A model generated the notes under the pieces. That model was given only the letters and a program-made list of their open reading frames with translations, did not search any database and was not told the DNA's origin. From Variovorax sp. PAMC28562 (GTDB lineage Bacteria > Pseudomonadota > Gammaproteobacteria > Burkholderiales > Burkholderiaceae_C), in NCBI RefSeq assembly GCF_014303735.1, contig NZ_CP060296.1, positions 2,429,501 through 2,493,500 on the forward strand: a stretch of DNA of 64,000 bases, read 5' to 3'. Position numbers and translations under genes: made by a program. How positions within the stretch are numbered: the stretch's first letter is position 1; every line of letters begins with the position of its first letter. Positions 23,609 to 36,794 of this stretch are shown here, in pieces.

Positions 23609-24841
23609 TCATGAAACGGCGGCGGCCACCTCCAGAGGCAGAGTGACCCGAAAGACCGCACCGGCGCCGGGTTTGCTTTCGACGCTGATTTCGCCACCGT
23701 GGGCCCGCACGATCTGACGTGTGATGTAGAGCCCCAGGCCGAGACCAGCGGCGTGCTTTTTGCTGTCGGCGGTGCGTTCGAATTGTTCGAAGATGCGCTC
23801 CTGATCCGCCGTTGCAATGCCCATGCCGCCGTCACGCACCGTCATGAAAGCCTGCGGCGCTGCAGCCGCGAAACCGGCGCTGGCGGCATCGACACCGACC
23901 CCCACCCGCACCGGTTTGCCGCCGCCGTAGCGCAGCGCGTTGGTCAGGAGGTTGGTCAGCACCTGTTCGACGCGGAACTCGTCCCATATGCCTTGCACCG
24001 GCCCGGCGGCGTGCAGCGTGATGGTCGAGCCCGCAGCCTCGGCCTGCTGCCCCAGGCTATCGACCACGCGCGCGGCCATCGCCGCCAGATCGAAGGGCCT
24101 GGGCTGGATCGACAGGGCGCCGCTGCGCAGCCGCGTGACGTCGAGCATGTCGTCGATCAACCGCACCATGTTCTGGATCTGCCGCTGGTCGCGCTCGATC
24201 ATGGCCGGCAGCTTGGCGGGCTCGAAAGGCGCCAGATTGCCTTTGGTGAGATGCAGCTTGCGCACCTGCGTTTCGAGATACAGCGTGTTGAGCGGCGTGC
24301 GCAGTTCGTGCGACACCATCGACATGAAGTCGTCGCGCATGCGTACCGCGCGCTGCAGTTCGCACTGGGCAGTCTGTAGCTGCTGCACCAGTTGCTCCGT
24401 TTGATGATGGGCCGCTGCCAGCGCGTCCATCTCGTGCTTCAGTGCCTTGCGGTGACGGTGCAGGTCGACGAAGACGTTGACCTTGCTGATGACCACGTGA
24501 CCATCGAGCGGCTTCTGCAAGAAGTCGACCGCGCCACTTTCGTAGCCCTTGAAAGCGTAGTTGAGTTCGCTGCCCGCGGCACTGACGAAGATGATCGGGA
24601 TGTGCCGCGTGCGCTCCGTGCCACGCATCATCTCGGCCAGCTCGAAGCCATTCATGCCGGGCATCTGCACATCGAGGATGGCGAGCGCGAACTCGTGCTC
24701 GAGCATCAGCGCCAGCGCCGCATCGGCAGAGGTCGCCTGGTACACGGTTCGCAGAGGACCACGAACGAGCGCGTCGAGCGCCATCAGGTTTTCCGGAAGG
24801 TCGTCGACGATCAGCAGTTTGCTTTCGACGTCAGTGAGCAT
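23609..24841 (-). CDS. Receiver-histidine kinase hybrid (REC-HisKA-HATPase)
   Basis: A 410-aa soluble protein. It has an N-terminal receiver (LLIVDDLPEN, phospho-Asp in FALAILDVQMPG, VSAAGSE, FLQKPLD), a coiled linker (about residues 130-165), HisKA with SHELRTPLNTLYLE near residue 178, the N box LTNLLTNALRYGG, and a G1 box reading DGGMGIA, where the usual Asn is Gly, then GLGLGLYI. It is the last gene of the hybrid kinase-CheR-CheB operon and overlaps cheB by 11 bases. It probably receives phosphate from the upstream kinase and passes it on. No DNA-binding output is present. Confidence 0.9.
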   Translation of the reverse strand: MLTDVESKLLIVDDLPENLMALDALVRGPLRTVYQATSADAALALMLEHEFALAILDVQMPGMNGFELAEMMRGTERTRHIPIIFVSAAGSELNYAFKGYESGAVDFLQKPLDGHVVISKVNVFVDLHRHRKALKHEMDALAAAHHQTEQLVQQLQTAQCELQRAVRMRDDFMSMVSHELRTPLNTLYLETQVRKLHLTKGNLAPFEPAKLPAMIERDQRQIQNMVRLIDDMLDVTRLRSGALSIQPRPFDLAAMAARVVDSLGQQAEAAGSTITLHAAGPVQGIWDEFRVEQVLTNLLTNALRYGGGKPVRVGVGVDAASAGFAAAAPQAFMTVRDGGMGIATADQERIFEQFERTADSKKHAAGLGLGLYITRQIVRAHGGEISVESKPGAGAVFRVTLPLEVAAAVS

Positions 24842-25424
24842 GAGGCGAATCCAAGGGGTCCAGTCGACGAAGTAGCGAGCTCAATCCGAGCAACGGCAGC
24901 ACGGCATCCGGCGTGTGGCGGGCCAGCGCGGCCAGCGGCATGGTCGGCACATGCGCTTCAAGCGGATCTTGCACCGCGGTGAAACCGCCGAGAGAATGAA
25001 TGTGCGCCATGCCGCGCGCGCCGTCTTCGTTGGCGCCGGTGAGCAGCAGCCCGGCCAGGGCACTTTGGTAGGCGTCGGCGGCCGAACTCATCAGCACATC
25101 GATCGACGGGCGGGAGAAAAGTACCGGGGGTTCGCAGCTCAAGGAAAAACAGCGATCCCGCTCGATCGACAGGTGGTAGCCCGGCGGCGCGAAGTGCAGT
25201 GTTCCGGGGGCGAGCGGACGCTTGTCTTCGGCCTCGCAGACCGGAATCGAAAGACGCGGCGCAAAGACTTCGGCCAGACGGCTTTCGCGTCCTTCGGGCA
25301 AGTGCAACACCGTGACGATCGGCAGCCGCCATGTCTGCGGCAGACCGACAAGCAGGTTGAGCAGCGCGTCGATGCCGCCCGCCGAGGCGCCGATCACCAC
25401 GGCATCGATCCGTCGTGTCGTCAT
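24831..25424 (-). CDS. CheB-type methylesterase domain without a receiver
   Basis: A 197-aa stand-alone CheB catalytic domain: nucleophile Ser in VIGASAGGIDAL, the His in VTVLHLPEGRESRL, and the Asp region LLTGANEDGARGMAHI. Classical CheB has an N-terminal receiver that gates the esterase; it is absent here, so control must come from partners. It removes methyl or amide groups from glutamates of chemoreceptor-like proteins. The ATG at 25424 overlaps the cheR stop (ATGA). No MCP or CheA is in the window, so the substrate may be the neighbouring sensor kinase, which is inference. Confidence 0.88.
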   Translation of the reverse strand: MTTRRIDAVVIGASAGGIDALLNLLVGLPQTWRLPIVTVLHLPEGRESRLAEVFAPRLSIPVCEAEDKRPLAPGTLHFAPPGYHLSIERDRCFSLSCEPPVLFSRPSIDVLMSSAADAYQSALAGLLLTGANEDGARGMAHIHSLGGFTAVQDPLEAHVPTMPLAALARHTPDAVLPLLGLSSLLRRLDPLDSPHAH

Positions 25425-26283
25425 GAGGCTTTCCGGAACAGGCGCTCGGCCCGCACCAGCGGATCGAAGCGCGTCGCATAGCCGGAGAAATCGATGCTCT
25501 CCTTCGAACCCAGGCCGAGAAAGCCGCGATGGCACAGCGATTCGTGAAAGAGACCGAGCGCGCGGTCTTGCAGTTGGCGATTGAAGTAGATCAACACGTT
25601 GCGGCACGACACCAGCTGGGTCTCTGCGAACACGCTGTCGGTGGCCAGGCTGTGGTCGGCAAAGATGACGTTGGCGCACAGCGACGGGTCGAACCTGGCG
25701 GCATCGTAGGCGGCGACGTAGTAGTCGGAGAACGCTCGCGTGCCGCCGGCGCGTTGGTAGTTGAGCGTGTACTTTTGCAGCGTGTCGAGCGCGAAGATGC
25801 CCTGCCGCGCCTTGTCGAGAGAGGCCGAGTTGATGTCGGTCGCATAGATCCGGCTGCGGTCGAGCAGGCCCTCTTCACGGAGCAGGATGGCGAGCGAATA
25901 CACCTCTTCGCCGGTGCTGCACCCGGCGACCCACACCTTGATGGAAGGGTAGGTGTGCAGCACCGGAACCACCTGCCGCCGCAGTGCCAGGAAGTAGCTC
26001 GGGTCGCGAAACATTTCGCTGACCGGAATGGTGAGGTACTGCAGCAGCCGCGTGAACGTGGTGGGCTCGCGCAGCACCTGCTCCTGCAACGCGGAAACCG
26101 AGGACAAGCCCAGCTGCGTCAGCGCATAGGTCACGCGACGCTTTTGCGAGGCGCCGGTGTAGTCGCGAAAGTCATAGCTGTACTTGAGGTAGATGGCCTC
26201 CATCAGCAGGCGCAGGTCGATCTCGTCGTTGCCCGGTGGCACGAGCGCGGGAGGAGGGTGGGCGGAAGCCGGGGGCAGCGAGG

Positions 26284-26287
<4 letters not shown>
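25421..26287 (-). CDS. CheR-type glutamate methyltransferase
   Basis: A 288-aa CheR: N-terminal helical domain (DFRDYTGASQKRRVTYALTQ, used for receptor binding), SAM motif VWVAGCSTGEEVYSLAILL near residue 125, YATDINSASLDKA, and the signature VSCRNVLIYFN. It methylates glutamates in methyl-accepting proteins. The start at 26287 overlaps the hybrid kinase stop (ATGA). It is paired with the receiverless CheB, giving a methylation/demethylation pair tied to a transmembrane hybrid kinase rather than to a flagellar chemotaxis operon. Confidence 0.9.
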
Positions 26288-29835
<3,548 letters not shown>

Positions 29836-29976
29836 GGGAGATGGGTCGGAGGGCGGGGTGGGCAAAGCCGTAGCAGTCTGCCCGACCAAGGCGTCTGGCG
29901 CTGTCGGAAAAAGCCGCGCGTTCGCGGCTGCGCTCACGCGGTGCGAGGGAAGCGCGCGGACTGGCCCAGGCGGCTG

Positions 29977-30912
29977 TCAGCCTGCAAGAAAATCCTGGAT
30001 CAACTCGGCCACGCGTTCCGGCCGATCGTGATGCAGCATGTGACCGGCATCCTCGATGCGCGCAACCCGTGCGTCTTTGACCGACTTCAAGCGCGCGTGG
30101 TATTCATCCAATGAATAGCGGCCCTTCCACCATTTGCTCAGGCTGTCGTCAGCCGCTTCGACCGCCAGCAGCGGTGCGGTGATGCAGGCGTACAAGGCCA
30201 GCACCTCGTCGACCCGAAAGATGTGCGCGTTGATGATCTTGTGCGCCGCATCGCCCAGGATTTCCCAGCGCTCGTTGCCATCGGCGTTGAGGCTGGTGCC
30301 GGCCCAGTGACTCGCCAGCCAGTCCGCTTTGTCCTGGGTCAACTTCGGGTTGGTCTTCATCAGGCGGCGCGCCACGCCGTCGGCGGCCGGGTAGGCGGCC
30401 AGCGCCATTTCGCCGCGGTGCAGGCGCTTGAGTTCATCGATCCATTTGCCATAGCGCTGCGGCGCTTCGCTCGGCGCCAGGCCGGGCATGCCGAAGCCCT
30501 CGAGGTTGACGAGCCGGCGGATGCGCTGCGGCCGCACGCCGGCGTAGTGCATCGCGACGTTGCCGCCCATGCTGTGCCCGACCAGGTCGACCGCCACACT
30601 CTCCGGGGCCCCTGCCTGACCCACGTAATGGTCGAGCAGCCAGTCCAGATCGGCCAGGTAATCTGGCATCCAGTAGTTGTCGACGCCGCCACCTTCGGTC
30701 AGGCCGAAACCGCGCCAGTCGGGTGCGATAACGAAGCGCTCCTCGGCCAGCGCATCGACCACGAACTGCCATGAAGCGCCGACGTCCATCCAGCCGTGCA
30801 GCAGCACCAGCGGAGGCCGCGTGGCCGATGGCTCGCCCCAGAGCCGCACGTGGTAATCGAGGTTTCGCACGGGCACGAATTCGCTGCGGGAGACGCGGAG
30901 GGCTTGGTACAT
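29977..30912 (-). CDS. Alpha/beta hydrolase
   Basis: A 311-aa alpha/beta hydrolase. The oxyanion region is VLLHGWMDVGASW, the nucleophile elbow GHSMGGNVAMHYAG (Ser near residue 118), with acidic residue candidates in VEAADDS, and the catalytic His lies in IEDAGHMLHHDRPERVA near the C-terminus. The pattern fits the epoxide hydrolase/haloalkane dehalogenase-like esterases; the substrate cannot be given. The ATG at 30912 begins MYQALRVSRSEFVPV. It is monocistronic, with 141 bases of gap to the hybrid kinase and a divergent aldo/keto reductase upstream. Confidence 0.85.
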   Translation of the reverse strand: MYQALRVSRSEFVPVRNLDYHVRLWGEPSATRPPLVLLHGWMDVGASWQFVVDALAEERFVIAPDWRGFGLTEGGGVDNYWMPDYLADLDWLLDHYVGQAGAPESVAVDLVGHSMGGNVAMHYAGVRPQRIRRLVNLEGFGMPGLAPSEAPQRYGKWIDELKRLHRGEMALAAYPAADGVARRLMKTNPKLTQDKADWLASHWAGTSLNADGNERWEILGDAAHKIINAHIFRVDEVLALYACITAPLLAVEAADDSLSKWWKGRYSLDEYHARLKSVKDARVARIEDAGHMLHHDRPERVAELIQDFLAG

Positions 30913-31010
30913 GCCCTCGATGATATGCAGGCACCGGGCGCTGCGCTGTCGCACACGAGCCCCAATGCGGGCCTGCACGCGACAGCGCTGGCGGCGGTAG
31001 CATTCCGGCC

Positions 31011-32084
31011 ATGAAAAACATCCCATTCGAAAAAGTCAGGCTGGGCCAGAGCGATCTGCGCGTCACGCCGATTTGCCTCGGCACCATGACCTTCGGTGAG
31101 CAGGTCGACGAGCCCACTTCGCATGCCGTGCTGAGCCGTTCGCTCGAACGTGGCATCGATTTCATCGATACCGCCGAAATGTATTCGGTGCCGACGCGGC
31201 AAGAGACCTACAGCGTGACCGAAAGCATCATCGGTCGCTGGTTTGCTGCCAACCCCGGCGCGCGGCAAAAGCTGACGCTGGCGACCAAGGTGGCCGGCCC
31301 GTCGCGCGGCATGCCGTGGGTGCGCGAAGGCACCGGCATGGCGGCGGCCGACATCGTGGCGTCGTGCAATGCCAGCCTGAAGCGCATGCAGACCGACGTG
31401 ATCGATCTCTATCAAATCCACTGGCCCGAGCGCAACACGCCGTTGTTCGGACAGATCTATTTCGACCCGACCAAGGAGCGTACGCAGACTTCGATTCACG
31501 AGCAGCTCGAAGCGCTTGGCGGTCTCGTGAAGGAGGGCAAGGTCCGCTACATCGGTCTGTCGAACGAGACGCCGTACGGCGTGCACGAATTTGTCCGTCT
31601 CGCCGAGCAGCATTCGCTGCCGCGCATCGCGACGGTGCAGAACGTGTACAGCCTGATCAGCCGCGCACTGGAGAACGGGCTGGACGAAACCATGCATCGG
31701 CTGGACGTGTCGTTGCTGGCCTATTCGCCGCTGGCTTTCGGCCTGTTGACCGGCAAGTACGACGAGAGCGGCACTGAAGGCCCCGATGCACCCAAGGGGC
31801 GCATCTCGGGCTACGAGTCCGTACGCAAGCAACGCTGGGGGCGCCCAGATGCATTGCGCGCCTCGCGTGCCTACAACCGCCTCGCACGCGACAACGGCAT
31901 GACGCCGACGCAGCTGGCGCTCGCCTTCTGCTACACCAAATGGCAGGTTGCCAGCACCATCATCGGCGTGACGACGGTGGCGCAACTCGAAGAAGACCTG
32001 GATGCGTGGGGCACCACGTTGTCGCCCGAGGTGCTGGCCGAGATCGACAAGATTCGCTGGGATATTCGCGACCCGGCGATGTGA
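31011..32084 (+). CDS. tas: Aldo/keto reductase, Tas-like
   Basis: A 357-aa NADPH-dependent aldo/keto reductase that closely follows E. coli Tas: [20 protein letters not shown] with catalytic Asp/Tyr, the Lys in [42 protein letters not shown] and [16 protein letters not shown]. The fold is a TIM barrel of the expected length. The start ATG is at 31011. It is divergent from the alpha/beta hydrolase. Tas restored tyrosine prototrophy in E. coli under starvation; the natural substrate is uncertain. Confidence 0.9.
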   Translation: MKNIPFEKVRLGQSDLRVTPICLGTMTFGEQVDEPTSHAVLSRSLERGIDFIDTAEMYSVPTRQETYSVTESIIGRWFAANPGARQKLTLATKVAGPSRGMPWVREGTGMAAADIVASCNASLKRMQTDVIDLYQIHWPERNTPLFGQIYFDPTKERTQTSIHEQLEALGGLVKEGKVRYIGLSNETPYGVHEFVRLAEQHSLPRIATVQNVYSLISRALENGLDETMHRLDVSLLAYSPLAFGLLTGKYDESGTEGPDAPKGRISGYESVRKQRWGRPDALRASRAYNRLARDNGMTPTQLALAFCYTKWQVASTIIGVTTVAQLEEDLDAWGTTLSPEVLAEIDKIRWDIRDPAM

Positions 32085-32220
32085 TTCATCATCGACGGCG
32101 GTCGGCGACGGGCTCTGGTGGGCATCACTCACAAGGCGTGCATCGACTTGCTCGCTGCCCCACCGGTGCAATGCGCGCTGGCAGAATGAGCGACCTTTTT
32201 TGTCGAGGCCGGAGCCTGCG

Positions 32221-32877
32221 TTGAGTTCATATCTGCCATTCCCTGCCGCCGCCATCATTGCCATCGTCGCGGCCTACCTGATCGGCTCGCTGTCGTTCGC
32301 GGTGATCGTGAGCAAGGCCTTTGGCATGGCGGACCCGCGCAGTTATGGCAGCGGCAATCCGGGCGCCACCAACGTGCTGCGCTCGGGTAACAAAACGGCG
32401 GCGCTGGTGACCTTGCTGCTGGACGCAGCGAAGGGCTGGTTACCGGTTTTTTTGATCCGGCACTTCGGCGCGGAATGGGGCGTAGGTCCGGGCGTCGAAG
32501 GCATCGCCGCGGTGGCCGGGCTCGCAGCGTTTCTCGGCCATTTGTATCCGGTGTTCTTCTCGTTCAAGGGCGGCAAGGGTGTTGCCACAGCGATCGGTGT
32601 GATCGTCGGCATCGCGCCTTTGTTGGGGCTCGCGACGTGCGCGACCTGGATCGTCATCGCGCTGTTTTTTCGGTACTCATCGCTGGCCTCGCTGGCGGTT
32701 GCGTTCTTCGCACCGTCCTACTACCTGATCGGCGGCAACATCGCCTGGCCCTTGCATCGCACCGTACTGGTCGCGCTCATCCTCATGAGCTTGCTGCTGT
32801 TCTGGCGGCACCGTGAAAATATCCGTCGGCTCGCTGCCGGCACCGAGTCGAAGCTCGGCTCCAAAAAGAAAGTCTGA
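32221..32877 (+). CDS. plsY: Glycerol-3-phosphate acyltransferase PlsY
   Basis: A 218-aa membrane enzyme that acylates glycerol 3-phosphate from acyl phosphate, the first step of phospholipid synthesis. It has the three PlsY motifs: [33 protein letters not shown] and, later, RYSSLASL, with about five helices. The start is a TTG at 32221 with GGAG about 8 bases before it; no suitable ATG or GTG lies nearby. The gap to the AKR gene (136 bases) holds nothing recognisable. RidA follows 2 bases after the stop. Confidence 0.93.
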   Translation: MSSYLPFPAAAIIAIVAAYLIGSLSFAVIVSKAFGMADPRSYGSGNPGATNVLRSGNKTAALVTLLLDAAKGWLPVFLIRHFGAEWGVGPGVEGIAAVAGLAAFLGHLYPVFFSFKGGKGVATAIGVIVGIAPLLGLATCATWIVIALFFRYSSLASLAVAFFAPSYYLIGGNIAWPLHRTVLVALILMSLLLFWRHRENIRRLAAGTESKLGSKKKV

Positions 32878-32879
32878 CC

Positions 32880-33233
32880 ATGCCCGAAATCACCCGCTTC
32901 CACGTCGGCCCACGCTTGTCCGAGACCGCCGTGCACAACGGCACCGTGTACCTCGCGGGCCAGGTGCCGGACGACACCACGCTGGACATGCGTGGCCAGA
33001 CCGCTGAAGTGCTCGGCATGGTTGAGCGATTGCTTGCGGAAGCGGGCAGCGACAAGTCGCGCATCCTGATGGCCCAAATTTTCTTGAATGACATTGCAGA
33101 CATCACGGTGATGAACGAGATCTGGGACGCATGGATTCCGGCAGGCCACACGCCGCCGCGCGCCACGGTGCAGGCCAAGATGGCGAATGCGGCCTACAAG
33201 ATCGAGATCGTCGTCACCGCCGCGCAGCTCTGA
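32880..33233 (+). CDS. RidA/YjgF-family protein
   Basis: A 117-aa RidA-type (YjgF/YER057c/UK114) trimeric protein. It has NGTVYLAGQVPDDTTLDMRG, a conserved core with ILMAQIFLNDIADI, and the active-site Arg in HTPPRATVQAKM. RidA hydrolyses reactive enamine/imine intermediates made by PLP enzymes; this shorter RidA subgroup may differ in substrate. It follows plsY by 2 bases and is likely co-transcribed. Confidence 0.9.
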   Translation: MPEITRFHVGPRLSETAVHNGTVYLAGQVPDDTTLDMRGQTAEVLGMVERLLAEAGSDKSRILMAQIFLNDIADITVMNEIWDAWIPAGHTPPRATVQAKMANAAYKIEIVVTAAQL

Positions 33234-33265
33234 GCGCGCGCCTTCGCAGGCGCTTCAGCATCGCC

Positions 33266-33913
33266 TCAGAAGCGTTTCTCCAGCACCATCTGATCGGCGT
33301 CGCGCCGCATCGAGAAGCGGTTGATGAAGCTGTTGCCGAGCAGGATGAATGGCATCGACTGCTCAGACACGATGGCGTCGACGTCGTACACCTCGACATC
33401 CCCGACTCGCACGGAATTGAGTCGCAGCCGGTAACCCGCCGTCACACCGTTGGCCGTGCTGACGCGCACTGGCGTGCCCTTGCTGTAGTCGAGCCCGATG
33501 CGCGTGGCATCGGCGGCCGACATCGCAACCGTGGTGGCGCCGGTGTCCAGCATGAAGTTGACCGTGCGACCGTTGATGGTGCCCTGCGACATGAAGTGGC
33601 CGCGGCTGTCGGCCGGCAGCACGATGCGGTTGCCGCCGCCGCTCGGGCCGCCGCCACCGATGCTGGCGGGCGTGTCCATTCGCAAGGCAATGCGCTTGCC
33701 GCCGGACTCGACTGTGGCCTGTTCGGCCTGCAGCGCGACCAGCTTCACGCCTTGGAAGGTCTCACCGACGGCAACAGTCTTGGGTGCGCCTCCGTTGACG
33801 ATCAGGATGGCTCGGCTGCCTATGGTGCCGGTGAGCATCACCGAGGTTTCGGCCTGCGCGAGCACGGAAGCACTCGCGAGCATCAACGCCGCTGCGAACC
33901 GCAGGCCGAACAC
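33266..33913 (-). CDS. Retropepsin-like aspartic protease, exported
   Basis: A 215-aa protein with a signal peptide (FAAALMLASASVLAQAETS, cut near residue 22) and a C-terminal retropepsin-like domain of the clan AA group (TIGR02281 type): active-site NFMLDTGATTVAMS near residue 123 and the hydrophobic-hydrophobic-Gly motif in FILLGNSFINRF. Between them is a small domain (residues 25-95) with a Gly-rich linker. One catalytic Asp per chain implies a homodimer. It probably acts in the periplasm; the target is unknown. The stop is one base from the yajQ gene end on the same strand. Confidence 0.87.
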   Translation of the reverse strand: MFGLRFAAALMLASASVLAQAETSVMLTGTIGSRAILIVNGGAPKTVAVGETFQGVKLVALQAEQATVESGGKRIALRMDTPASIGGGGPSGGGNRIVLPADSRGHFMSQGTINGRTVNFMLDTGATTVAMSAADATRIGLDYSKGTPVRVSTANGVTAGYRLRLNSVRVGDVEVYDVDAIVSEQSMPFILLGNSFINRFSMRRDADQMVLEKRF

Positions 33914-33914
33914 G

Positions 33915-34400
33915 TCAATCCCTGAAGTTGTTGAACGACAGCGGCATGTCGGGCACGTCCTTCTTGATGAGTGCCATGGCCGCCTGCAGATCGTCGCGCT
34001 TGGCGCCGGTCACGCGCACCGCATCGCCCTGAATGGCGGAGGTGACTTTCATCTTGCTGTCTTTCAACAGGCGCGTGATCTTCTTGGCCTGCTCGCTCTC
34101 GATGCCGCTCTTGACCTTGATGACCTGCTTGACCTTGTCGCCGCCGATCTTCTGCACGTCGCCCTTGTCGAGAAAGCGCACGTCGACGCTGCGCTTGGTG
34201 AGCTTGGCGCGGAGGATGTCTTCGACCTGCACGAGCTGGAATTCAGCGTCGCCGATCATGGTGATTTCCTTGTCCTTGAGCTCGACCGCAGCGGCCGTGC
34301 CCTTGAAGTCGAAGCGGGTGCCGATTTCTTTGGCGGTGTTCTCGACGGCGTTTTTGACCTCGGGCAAGTTGGGTTCGCAGACGGTGTCGAAAGACGGCAT
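33915..34400 (-). CDS. YajQ-family nucleotide-binding protein
   Basis: A 161-aa protein of the UPF0234/YajQ family, with the typical start [39 protein letters not shown] and the ending [20 protein letters not shown]. The ATG at 34400 is preferred over 34406 because AGGA lies 6 bases upstream of it. YajQ proteins bind nucleotides; in Xanthomonas and Pseudomonas a member binds cyclic di-GMP. It is divergent from murB. Confidence 0.93.
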   Translation of the reverse strand: MPSFDTVCEPNLPEVKNAVENTAKEIGTRFDFKGTAAAVELKDKEITMIGDAEFQLVQVEDILRAKLTKRSVDVRFLDKGDVQKIGGDKVKQVIKVKSGIESEQAKKITRLLKDSKMKVTSAIQGDAVRVTGAKRDDLQAAMALIKKDVPDMPLSFNNFRD

Positions 34401-34442
34401 GGACATTCCTGATTCTGGGGGACTGAGTGCGACAATTCTCCC

Positions 34443-35495
34443 ATGATCGTGGAGTCGAACGTCCCCCTGCAGCCTTACAACAGCTTTGGCATCGTCGCGC
34501 GCGCGCAGCATCTGGCGCGCATCACCGGCGAGGCGGATGTGCAGGCACTGCGCGACGATGCCGAGTGGCGCGATGCGCCGCGCTTCGTGCTCGGTGGCGG
34601 CAGCAACATCGTGCTCACCGGCGACGTCAAGCAGCTGGTGCTGAAGGTCGAGATCAAGGGTTTGCGGCTGGTCGAAGAAACGCCGCGCGCGTGGATCGTC
34701 GAGGCGGGCGCTGGCGAAAACTGGCACGACGTGGTCCGCTGGACCGTGGAAAATGGCTTTCCGGGGTTGGAGAACCTGGCGCTCATTCCCGGCACGGTCG
34801 GCGGTGCGCCGGTGCAGAACATCGGCGCCTATGGCGTCGAGCTGCAAGACCGCTTCGAATCGCTCGATGCGATCGACATAGACACCGGCCGCACCTTCAC
34901 GCTCGATGCCGCGCAGTGCGCTTTCGGCTATCGCGATTCGGTATTCAAGCACGTGCCGGCCGGCCCCAACGACTTCGGGTTGGCGGGCCGTGCACTGATC
35001 ACCCGCGTGCGCTTTCGCTTGCCACGGCCGTGGAAGCCGGTGCTCGGCTACGTCGATCTTGAAAAGAAGATGGCCGAGGCAGCCAACATCGAGCCGACCG
35101 CCATGCAAATCTTCGACTGGATCGTCGCGATCCGCCGTGCCAAGTTGCCCGACTGGCGGGTGCTCGGCAATGCCGGCAGCTTCTTCAAGAACCCGACAGT
35201 CACGCCCGAGCAGTGCGCCGACATCATCGCGCGCGATCCCAAGATCGTGCACTACCCGATGGACGACGGCAGCATCAAGCTGGCGGCCGGCTGGCTCATC
35301 GACGCCTGCGGCTGGAAGGGCAAATCGGTTGGCAACGCCGGCGTGTACGAGCGCCAGGCGCTGGTGCTGGTGAACCGCGGCGGCAATGCCGACCCGGTGA
35401 CGGGCGGTGAGGTGATGACGTTGGCCAAGGCCATACAGACCAGCGTGTACGAGCGTTTCGGTATCCGGCTGGAGCCCGAGCCGGTCGTGGTCTGA
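34443..35495 (+). CDS. murB: UDP-N-acetylenolpyruvoylglucosamine reductase
   Basis: A 350-aa type I MurB, the FAD enzyme that reduces UDP-GlcNAc-enolpyruvate to UDP-MurNAc for peptidoglycan. It has [18 protein letters not shown] (FAD site), [20 protein letters not shown], the catalytic Ser in [22 protein letters not shown], and the terminal Glu region RLEPEPVVV. The next gene starts 2 bases after the stop. Confidence 0.96.
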   Translation: MIVESNVPLQPYNSFGIVARAQHLARITGEADVQALRDDAEWRDAPRFVLGGGSNIVLTGDVKQLVLKVEIKGLRLVEETPRAWIVEAGAGENWHDVVRWTVENGFPGLENLALIPGTVGGAPVQNIGAYGVELQDRFESLDAIDIDTGRTFTLDAAQCAFGYRDSVFKHVPAGPNDFGLAGRALITRVRFRLPRPWKPVLGYVDLEKKMAEAANIEPTAMQIFDWIVAIRRAKLPDWRVLGNAGSFFKNPTVTPEQCADIIARDPKIVHYPMDDGSIKLAAGWLIDACGWKGKSVGNAGVYERQALVLVNRGGNADPVTGGEVMTLAKAIQTSVYERFGIRLEPEPVVV

Positions 35496-35497
35496 GC

Positions 35498-36382
35498 ATG
35501 CGTGCAGAGCGACCAGGGCGCGTCGCATCGACGCTCGTTCCCAAGGCGGTCGTCGACCTGCTGCACCCGAATTTTCGGCACCGCATCACTGGCTTGATGT
35601 GGGCGCGCCGCGGCTTGTGGGTGATCGCGGTGCTGTCGCTTTTTGTGCTGAATCGTCAATTCGGCACGCTCATCGCCGTGGTCATGTTGTGCCTGCTGCT
35701 GGCACAGGCGCTCAAGGCGCGGGAAACCAGCTTGCGCCGCCAGTTCGTGCGTGAAGCGGAGTTGCCGCGGTTCCTGGTGGGCAAGCTCATCCAGGCTTAT
35801 CCATCGATGGGCCAAAGGGATGCCGAGCTGGTGCTGCGCGGCCTGCGCCAGTTCTTCATGGCGCACCTGCGCAGCGACAGAAAGTTCGTCGCGATGCCAT
35901 CGAAGCTGGTCGATGCGGCGTGGCACGAGTTCATCCTGCACACGCAGGGCTACCAGCGCTGGTGCGAGGCGGCGTTCGGCGGCATGCTGCATCACAGTCC
36001 GGCCGAAGTGCTGGGTCGCGACGCGCGCCGCAACGACGGGCTGCGCCGCAGCTGGTACTGGGCCTGCAAGGAAGAGAGCATCGACCCGCGCAAGCCGAGC
36101 CGGTTACCGCTGCTCTTCGCGCTCGACGCCAAGTACGGCGTGGCCGGCGGCTTCACCTACGTGCCCGACTGCAAGGCGACGGCACGCCATGACGGTTCGA
36201 CTACTCAATGCGGTAGCGACTTCAGCAGCTCCGACAGCGGCTCGGGTGATGCCGGTGGCTTCGGCGGCAGCGAGTCGACGAGCAGTGGCAGCGGCGATGG
36301 CGGCTCGTCGAGCGACGGAGGCTCGTCCGGAGACAGCGGATCGGGCTGCGGCGGCGGGTGCGGTGGAGGCGGCGGCGACTGA
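35498..36382 (+). CDS. GRDP-like (glycine-rich domain) membrane protein
   Basis: A 294-aa protein. A hydrophobic region (residues about 40-68) is followed by a domain with [21 protein letters not shown] and [11 protein letters not shown], resembling the WH...Y...C...HH pattern of the glycine-rich-domain-containing protein (GRDP) family known from plants and bacteria. The last 60 residues are a Ser/Gly/Asp low-complexity tail ending in [11 protein letters not shown], where the Cys pair may bind metal or be lipid- or disulfide-modified. It sits 2 bases after murB, so it is probably co-transcribed. The function is unknown. Confidence 0.8.
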   Translation: MRAERPGRVASTLVPKAVVDLLHPNFRHRITGLMWARRGLWVIAVLSLFVLNRQFGTLIAVVMLCLLLAQALKARETSLRRQFVREAELPRFLVGKLIQAYPSMGQRDAELVLRGLRQFFMAHLRSDRKFVAMPSKLVDAAWHEFILHTQGYQRWCEAAFGGMLHHSPAEVLGRDARRNDGLRRSWYWACKEESIDPRKPSRLPLLFALDAKYGVAGGFTYVPDCKATARHDGSTTQCGSDFSSSDSGSGDAGGFGGSESTSSGSGDGGSSSDGGSSGDSGSGCGGGCGGGGGD

Positions 36383-36415
36383 CCCGTCGCAGCCTTCAAG
36401 CCCTCTGCCGGCGGC

Positions 36416-36736
36416 TCAGCCGAAGTGGCAGATGTAGCTGTACGGCTCGCCGATCACGCGGATCTGGAACGACGCATTGCCGGGCACGCTGAATTTTTCG
36501 CCGGCGCCCGATTTCTTCCACTCGGTCGTGCCGGCCAGCTGGTATTCGCAAGTGCCGCTCACCCCCTCCATGATCTCCGGCGCGCCGGTGCTGAAGGTGA
36601 GGGTCGACGGCAGGATTACGCCGATCGACTTCTTGGTGCCGTCGGCTTGGGTGAAGCCGTGGCTCACGCATTTGCCGTCGAAGTAGACGTTGGCCTTGGT
36701 GGTGACGGTCACGTCTGCGAAGGTTTCAGTGGTCAT
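36416..36736 (-). CDS. ppnP: Pyrimidine/purine nucleoside phosphorylase (cupin)
   Basis: A 106-aa single-cupin protein of the PpnP (DUF1255/UPF0345) family: ANVYFDGKCVSHGFTQADG, SIGVILPSTLTFST, EIMEGVSGTCEYQL and the ending GEPYSYICHFG. E. coli PpnP phosphorolyses several nucleosides. The start at 36736 (MTTETFADVTV) fits family length; an in-frame start at 36793 adds an unrelated 19 residues. It is convergent with the GRDP-like gene. Confidence 0.9.
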   Translation of the reverse strand: MTTETFADVTVTTKANVYFDGKCVSHGFTQADGTKKSIGVILPSTLTFSTGAPEIMEGVSGTCEYQLAGTTEWKKSGAGEKFSVPGNASFQIRVIGEPYSYICHFG

Positions 36737-36794
36737 TGCGAACTCGCTTTTCAGGGGCCGCGATTTTAGTTGCCGCAGCGCCTGAAGATTCACA

